9,533 nucleotides of DNA from an uncultured Thermoplasmata archaeon (GTDB taxonomy: Archaea > Thermoplasmatota > Thermoplasmata > Methanomassiliicoccales > Methanomethylophilaceae), in assembly GCA_946545675.1 (NCBI GenBank), contig CAMNNR010000037.1:1-9533 (forward strand), in the 5' to 3' direction. Positions 5,946-9,533 of the stretch are shown here, one piece after another (positions within the stretch are counted from its first letter, which is position 1; each line of letters opens with the position of its first letter). The notes below the pieces were generated by a model. The model made no database searches. It saw only the letters and a program-made list of their open reading frames with translations, and was not told the DNA's origin. The translations under genes and the position numbers were made by a program.

Positions 5946-5955
5946 ATTATATATT
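5946..5955. promoter_or_regulatory. Symmetrical TATA element shared by the Sel1 and arsR genes
   Basis: ATTATATATT is nearly the same on both strands and is the only strong TATA-like word in the divergent spacer (5894-5998). It lies about 49 bp from the arsR ATG and about 57 bp from the Sel1 ATG, giving leaders of roughly 20-30 nt each way. TBP bound here could serve either direction. Confidence 0.5.
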
Positions 5956-5985
5956 GAATAATCATTCAATTGAACAATCATTCAA
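5954..5985 (+). promoter_or_regulatory. Tandem ArsR/SmtB-type operators upstream of arsR
   Basis: Two 16-bp copies sit end to end: TTGAATAATCATTCAA (5954-5969, perfect 6-bp arms) and TTGAACAATCATTCAA (5970-5985, 5-bp arms), differing at one base. They match the TGAAY-N4-ATTCA dyads bound by SmtB, CzrA and ZiaR-type sensors. They touch the TATA element and cover the expected arsR transcription start, so a bound repressor would block initiation. Autoregulation by the ArsR protein encoded next door is the obvious inference. Confidence 0.75.
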
Positions 5986-5998
5986 ATGATGGGATATC

Positions 5999-6352
5999 AT
6001 GACTTCGAACGAATGCAAATGTGACTCCGAGGATTTCATCGACGAGATGCGCAGCAAGATGCTTGCCGACGACATAGCCGACGATGTGTCCGATTTCCTC
6101 AAGATCTTCGGAGACAGCACCAGGATACGCATCCTCTGGGCACTGCACGAGAACGAACTGTGCGTCCAGGGGATCAGCAGAATCGTCGGAATGTCGATTT
6201 CCGCCGTATCCCACCAGTTGAAGACCCTCAAGGACGCCAAACTCGTGAAAGGGAGGCGGGAAGGGAAGCAGGTGTTCTACACCCTGTGCGACGAGCACAT
6301 CAACCTGCTCCTCAACACCGCCATCGAACACATCAAGGAGGACAGAAAGTGA
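5999..6352 (+). CDS. ArsR/SmtB-family metal-sensing transcriptional repressor
   Basis: A 117-residue winged-helix regulator. The core runs FGDSTRIRILWALHENELCV (37-56), the recognition helix MSISAVSHQLKTLKDAKLV (65-83) and the beta wing GRREGKQVFYTL (85-96). Two metal sites can be read. The alpha5 site is complete: D98, H100, H111 and E114 fit the DxH-x10-HxxE pattern of SmtB/CzrA zinc sensors. N-terminal Cys6 and Cys8 plus Cys55 in ELCV resemble the alpha3N site of CadC, although CadC's second Cys in ELCVC is Gln57 here. The likely inducers are therefore Zn, Cd or Pb rather than arsenite. Two operators lie directly upstream. Its TGA overlaps the GTG of the ATPase by 4 nt, so sensor and exporter form one operon. 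The exact metal is not determined. Confidence 0.93.
   Translation: MTSNECKCDSEDFIDEMRSKMLADDIADDVSDFLKIFGDSTRIRILWALHENELCVQGISRIVGMSISAVSHQLKTLKDAKLVKGRREGKQVFYTLCDEHINLLLNTAIEHIKEDRK
6337..6341 (+). promoter_or_regulatory. Shine-Dalgarno site fixing the GTG start of the ATPase
   Basis: GGAGG in the last codons of arsR lies 7 nt before GTG 6349. This supports the GTG start that overlaps the arsR stop, and rejects the long upstream reading that would run through arsR in another frame. Confidence 0.8.
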
Positions 6353-9060
6353 AGCATACCTACGGAATAGACATCGATTGTGCCAACTGTGCCAGAAAGG
6401 TAGAGGAAGCACTCAACAGACTCCCCTATGTCGAATCCGCAACCCTCGTATACGTGGACAAGAGGATGATCATCCTCGTGAACAACGACGAGGAAGCACG
6501 CTACAGCGAACTGGAGAAGGAGATCGAAGAGGTCGCGAAGTCGGTCGAACCCGATTTCAGCATGTGGCCCTCCGAGACCCCCGCCGCCGTCAACAGCGGC
6601 AGCAAGACCAGGTACGAATACAACATCGACATCGATTGTGCCAACTGTGCCAGAAAGGTAGAGGAGGCATTGAACGGCATGCCCGAAGTCAAGAAGGCCA
6701 CCATCGTCTACGTGGATAAGAGGATGGTCATCGAGATCGCCAAGTCCGATGCCGGACGCTACGACGAGATCGAGGCGAAGATAGTGAAGAGAGCGATATC
6801 CATCGAATCCGATTTCAGGATGTGGCCCCGCGACGAGGAAATCGTGGAGGAGGTGGAGAACGAGAAGAACTCCCTGATCCCCCGTATCGCTATCGGAGCT
6901 GTATTCGTGGTCTTCGGACTCCTGCTGGAGTTCGTCCTCCACTGGGCCGTAGACGGCTGGGACCTGCCCGGGATCGGCATGCGCCTGGTCTTCCTCATCG
7001 GACTCATGATCGTCGGTTACGACGTCATCATCACCGCCGTCAAGAACATCGGACGCGGAAAGTTCCTGGACGAGAAGTTCCTGATGACGGTCGCCACCGT
7101 GGGTGCACTGATCATCGGCGAATACCCCGAATCGGTGGCAGTCATGATGTTCTATCAGATCGGTGAATACTTCGAAGGCCGCGCGGTCGCAAAGACCAGG
7201 GCCTCCGTCAAGGCACTGGTCAACCTCAAGGCCCCTTACGCCACCGTGGAACGCAACGGCAGTATCATGACCGTCAGGACCGAGACCGTCAAGGTCGGCG
7301 AGAGGGTCATCATCAAACCCGGGGAGATGGTCCCCATCGACGGAAGGATCGTCTCCGGTGAATCCTTCATGGACACCAAGGCCATGACCGGGGAATCCGT
7401 ACCCCGCGCGGCCAAGGTCGGCGACGAGCTGCTCAGCGGATTCATCAACACCGAATCCACCATCACCATCGAGACCCTGCGCCCCTACCAGGACTCCGCT
7501 GCAGCCAAGGTCCTCTCCATCATCGAGGACTCCGCTGCCAGGAAGTCCACCTCCGAGAGGTTCATCACGAAGTTCTCCAGGTACTACACCCCCATCGTGG
7601 TTTTCTCCGCGCTGGCACTGGTACTCATCCCCTCCTTAATCCATTACATGGATGCTTCCATAATCGCCGAGGGCGGGATATACTGGCTGGAGAAGGGACT
7701 CATCTTCCTTGTGGTCTCCTGCCCCTGTGCACTGGTCGTCTCCGTCCCCCTGTCCTACTTCTGCGGTATCGGAAACGCTTCGAAGAAGGGCATCCTGATC
7801 AAGGGAAGCAACTACATCGAGGCCATCTCCAAGACCAAGGCAGCCGTCTTCGACAAGACCGGGACCCTCACCAAGGGTGAATTCAAGGTCAACAAGGTCG
7901 AACCCGTCGGGATGACCGAGGAGGAGCTCATGGACATCGCCGCCTCCGCAGAGGTCTACTCCAGCCACCCCATCGCCAAATCCATCTGCAGCTATGCGAA
8001 GAAGAAGGCGGGCAAGGACAACTCGGCCACCACCAACGTCTCCGGAAAGGGGGTGACCGCAGTGGTCAACGGAAAGAACATCTCCGTCGGTAACACGAGC
8101 CTCATGGAGGACCTCGGCATCACTGGCTACCCTAGTGGCGACGAGGCGGGAACACATGTGTACGTGGCGGTCGACGGGGTATATGCGGGACACATCCTCA
8201 TATCCGATAGCATCAAGGAGGACTCCAGGGAAGCCATCGAAGAACTCAGGAAGCTCGGTGTCAAGTCATACATGCTCACCGGCGACACCGCCAAGGTCGG
8301 CCACGCCATAGCCGAGGAACTCGGACTCGACGGATGCGAGACCGATCTCCTGCCCGGCGACAAGACCGCAAAGCTCGAGGAGATCATGCAGGGAGTCGAG
8401 GGTTCCACCGCATTCATCGGTGACGGGATCAACGATGCGCCCTCGCTCGCAAGAGCCGATGTGGGCTGTGCCATGGGCGGTCTCGGAAGCGATGCGGCTG
8501 TCGAGGCGGCCGATCTCGTCATCATCGACGACAAGCCTTCCAAGGTTGCGGAATCCATCAGGATATCCAAGAAGACCCAGAGTATCGTATGGCAGAACAT
8601 CATCATGGCACTTGCCATCAAATTCGGCATCCTGGCACTGACCACTCTCACCGACTACGTGAACATGTGGATCGCTGTCTTCGGCGACGTGGGTGTGCTC
8701 ATCATAGCCGTCGCCAACGCCACCCGTGCGCTCGGCGGTTTCAGAACCCTCAAGGTCGGCAAGGAGGAGACGAAGCCTGTCCCCGCCGGCACGGAATCCT
8801 GCGGATGCGGACACGGCGAATGTAGCTGCGGACATGAGCCTCACGAGCATGTATCCGAATGCGGATGCGGATGCGAGCATGAACACGGTCACGAACACCA
8901 CCATCACGTGCACGAGGAATGCGGATGCAGCCACGAGCACGACGAATGCTGCTGCGGGCATGGGCATGAATCTGAATGTGGATGCGAGCATGAACATGGT
9001 CACGAACACCACCCTCATGAGAAGAAATGCTCCTGCGGTTGCTGTGACGAGAAGGAATAA
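6349..9060 (+). CDS. cadA: P1B-2 type heavy-metal (Zn/Cd/Pb) export ATPase with two HMA domains and a Cys/His-rich tail
   Basis: A 903-residue P-type ATPase that should pump divalent soft metal ions out of the cytoplasm using ATP. Two N-terminal HMA domains carry CANC at 11-14 and 97-100. The actuator TGES is at 347-350, the membrane CPC at 458-460, the phosphorylated Asp502 in DKTGT, the SHP His-Pro at 540-541, and GDGIND at 691-696. Lys758 in helix 7 and Asp780 in helix 8 (FGDVG) with CPC match ZntA/CadA, not copper pumps. The last 86 residues (818-903) form a tail with about 18 Cys and 22 His, including two copies of a CGCEHEHGHEHH-like unit, unusual in size for this family and a likely metal-binding or buffering arm. 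GTG 6349 follows GGAGG by 7 nt and overlaps the arsR TGA. Control is by the ArsR-type operators upstream. Family and metal class are firm; the preferred ion among Zn, Cd and Pb is not. Confidence 0.95.
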   Translation: MKHTYGIDIDCANCARKVEEALNRLPYVESATLVYVDKRMIILVNNDEEARYSELEKEIEEVAKSVEPDFSMWPSETPAAVNSGSKTRYEYNIDIDCANCARKVEEALNGMPEVKKATIVYVDKRMVIEIAKSDAGRYDEIEAKIVKRAISIESDFRMWPRDEEIVEEVENEKNSLIPRIAIGAVFVVFGLLLEFVLHWAVDGWDLPGIGMRLVFLIGLMIVGYDVIITAVKNIGRGKFLDEKFLMTVATVGALIIGEYPESVAVMMFYQIGEYFEGRAVAKTRASVKALVNLKAPYATVERNGSIMTVRTETVKVGERVIIKPGEMVPIDGRIVSGESFMDTKAMTGESVPRAAKVGDELLSGFINTESTITIETLRPYQDSAAAKVLSIIEDSAARKSTSERFITKFSRYYTPIVVFSALALVLIPSLIHYMDASIIAEGGIYWLEKGLIFLVVSCPCALVVSVPLSYFCGIGNASKKGILIKGSNYIEAISKTKAAVFDKTGTLTKGEFKVNKVEPVGMTEEELMDIAASAEVYSSHPIAKSICSYAKKKAGKDNSATTNVSGKGVTAVVNGKNISVGNTSLMEDLGITGYPSGDEAGTHVYVAVDGVYAGHILISDSIKEDSREAIEELRKLGVKSYMLTGDTAKVGHAIAEELGLDGCETDLLPGDKTAKLEEIMQGVEGSTAFIGDGINDAPSLARADVGCAMGGLGSDAAVEAADLVIIDDKPSKVAESIRISKKTQSIVWQNIIMALAIKFGILALTTLTDYVNMWIAVFGDVGVLIIAVANATRALGGFRTLKVGKEETKPVPAGTESCGCGHGECSCGHEPHEHVSECGCGCEHEHGHEHHHHVHEECGCSHEHDECCCGHGHESECGCEHEHGHEHHPHEKKCSCGCCDEKE
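6370..6665 (+). repeat. Direct repeat encoding the duplicated HMA domain
   Basis: A 38-bp stretch at 6370-6407, encoding the DIDCANCARKVEE core, recurs without a mismatch at 6628-6665, 258 bp (86 codons) later. Similarity continues at protein level through YVDKRM and the linker words SVEPDFSMWP/SIESDFRMWP, so the repeated unit is HMA domain plus linker. Perfect identity at synonymous sites in the core, with divergence elsewhere, suggests a recent duplication or gene conversion. Confidence 0.9.
8869..9019 (+). repeat. Direct repeats in the metal-binding tail
   Basis: A 40-bp unit at 8869-8908 recurs at 8980-9019 with three mismatches, offset 111 bp (37 codons), so the frame is kept. Both encode CEHEHGHEHH-type sequence. 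The tail probably grew by in-frame duplication, and its length may vary between strains. Confidence 0.8.
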
Positions 9061-9068
9061 ACCTCTTC

Positions 9069-9085
9069 AGGGCCCCTGGGGCCCT
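9069..9085 (+). terminator. GC-rich palindrome after the ATPase gene (possible terminator)
   Basis: AGGGCCCCTGGGGCCCT is a perfect 17-bp palindrome (8-bp arms around a central T; realistically a 7-bp stem with a 3-nt loop) starting 8 bp after the TAA. It lies between the metal operon and the next promoter. No T-tract follows, so factor-independent termination is uncertain; transcript end protection is an alternative. Confidence 0.4.
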
Positions 9086-9094
9086 CCCCACACC

Positions 9095-9103
9095 TTATTA
9101 TAT
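9095..9103 (+). promoter_or_regulatory. TATA-like box of the Hsp70-like gene
   Basis: TTATTATAT is centred about 35 bp before ATG 9135. Transcription would start about 8-10 nt before the ATG, giving a very short leader with no clear Shine-Dalgarno. Confidence 0.45.
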
Positions 9104-9134
9104 CGCACGCCCATACCCCAAATGGGATGCACGA

Positions 9135-9533
9135 ATGAAGGTCGGTATTGACCTAGGCACCACATATTCGGTGGTTGCTAGATATGACAGCGAAACAGCG
9201 AGAACGGAGATTGTCCGTAACAAATACCTCAAGGACATCACCCCGTCGGTCATATGTTTCCTGGACGATGGTACAGTGCTCATAGGCGAGGACGCCAAGA
9301 GCATGCAGAAGGGCGGAACTGGATGTATAGCCGCCGTTTTCAAGGTGAACATGGGCACCAAGACCGTCTGCGCGGAAGTGGGCGGCACTAGATACCATGC
9401 TGAGAAACTCTCCGAGCTCATGCTCAGGGAACTGGTCAAAGAAGCGGAATCCACTTCCGGGGAGAAGATCGAGAGTGCGGTCATCACAGTCCCCGCATAC
9501 TTCGACGACCTCCAGAGGACCTCAACCAAAGCC
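9135..9533 (+). CDS. Hsp70/DnaK-like ATPase, N-terminal part (truncated by window edge)
   Basis: The first 133 residues of an actin-fold Hsp70-type ATPase are visible. MKVGIDLGTTYSVVARYD holds the phosphate-1 loop (GIDLGTT). TPSVICFLDDG and LIGEDAK match the following Hsp70 strands, FKVNMGTK the F-K-x-x-MG segment, and SAVITVPAYFDDLQRTSTKA the conserved VPAYFnDxQRxxTK stretch. The segment between MGTK and the EKLSELM helix is shorter than in standard DnaK, which has a longer lobe IB there. This may therefore be a compact Hsp70-family paralogue rather than the housekeeping chaperone. No dnaJ or grpE is visible beside it. The C-terminal half, including any substrate-binding domain, lies outside the window, so the subfamily stays open. 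Confidence 0.88.
   Translation, partial: MKVGIDLGTTYSVVARYDSETARTEIVRNKYLKDITPSVICFLDDGTVLIGEDAKSMQKGGTGCIAAVFKVNMGTKTVCAEVGGTRYHAEKLSELMLRELVKEAESTSGEKIESAVITVPAYFDDLQRTSTKA

Noticed and set aside
6160..6348. Upstream extension of the ATPase reading frame
   Set aside because: It runs through arsR in another frame and encodes an Arg/Gln-rich string. The GTG at 6349 with GGAGG at 7 nt gives the canonical HMA N-terminus.
8266..9018. Minus-strand open frame of 250 codons opposite the ATPase C-terminus
   Set aside because: It is antisense to the hinge, helix 7-8 and tail regions that carry clear ATPase motifs, and has no domain of its own.
8800..9057. Repetitive DNA that could be mistaken for a CRISPR-like or satellite array
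   Set aside because: The repeats keep the reading frame, encode a Cys/His metal-binding tail and lack uniform spacers.

Overview
The window looks like a chromosome segment from a methanogen-related archaeon of the Thermoplasmatota, most likely Methanomassiliicoccales (for example a gut Methanomethylophilaceae). That placement is inference. It rests on AT-rich TATA-like boxes about 25-30 bp before several start codons (leaderless or short-leader transcripts), GGAGG Shine-Dalgarno sites inside operons, BspA/InlB-type surface protein and Sel1-repeat genes, and the absence of TAG among the nine visible stop codons (eight TGA, one TAA).

Layout: (1) 1-244, minus: 5' end of formate-tetrahydrofolate ligase (fhs). 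(2) 378-929, plus: a HAD-fold protein that has lost the family's catalytic acidic residues. (3) 932-1102, minus: a small one-helix Cys-rich membrane protein with its own promoter. (4) 4772-1231, minus: a tightly coupled four-gene iron-uptake operon, in transcription order a membrane-anchored surface protein, FeoA with a Cys tail, FeoB, and a small FeoB-associated Cys-rich membrane protein. The junctions are overlaps or a 1-bp gap. (5) 5893-4946, minus: a Sel1-repeat protein. (6) 5999-9060, plus: an ArsR/SmtB-type metal sensor and a P1B-2 (Zn/Cd/Pb) export ATPase, overlapping by 4 nt. (7) 9135-9533, plus: 5' end of a compact Hsp70-like protein, cut by the window edge.

The middle of the window is a metal-homeostasis block. 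Ferrous iron import (surface protein, FeoA, FeoB, Cys-rich partners) runs leftward, and soft-metal export (sensor plus ATPase) runs rightward. Two regulatory signatures can be read. First, TTAGG/TTAGGAAT-type elements cluster at the promoter of the feo operon and at the promoter of the separate Cys-rich gene, suggesting one iron-responsive (possibly DtxR/IdeR-like) regulator for both. Second, two abutting 16-bp SmtB/CzrA-like operators sit beside a symmetrical TATA element between the Sel1 gene and the arsR-ATPase operon, implying autoregulation and possibly control of the Sel1 gene.

The most noteworthy points are the surface protein built into the feo operon, the two Cys-rich mini-membrane proteins with the shared operator motif, the 86-residue Cys/His tail of the ATPase, and the pseudo-enzyme HAD protein. 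No mobile elements, CRISPR arrays, tRNA or rRNA genes were seen, and no stretch over 300 bp lacks a gene.
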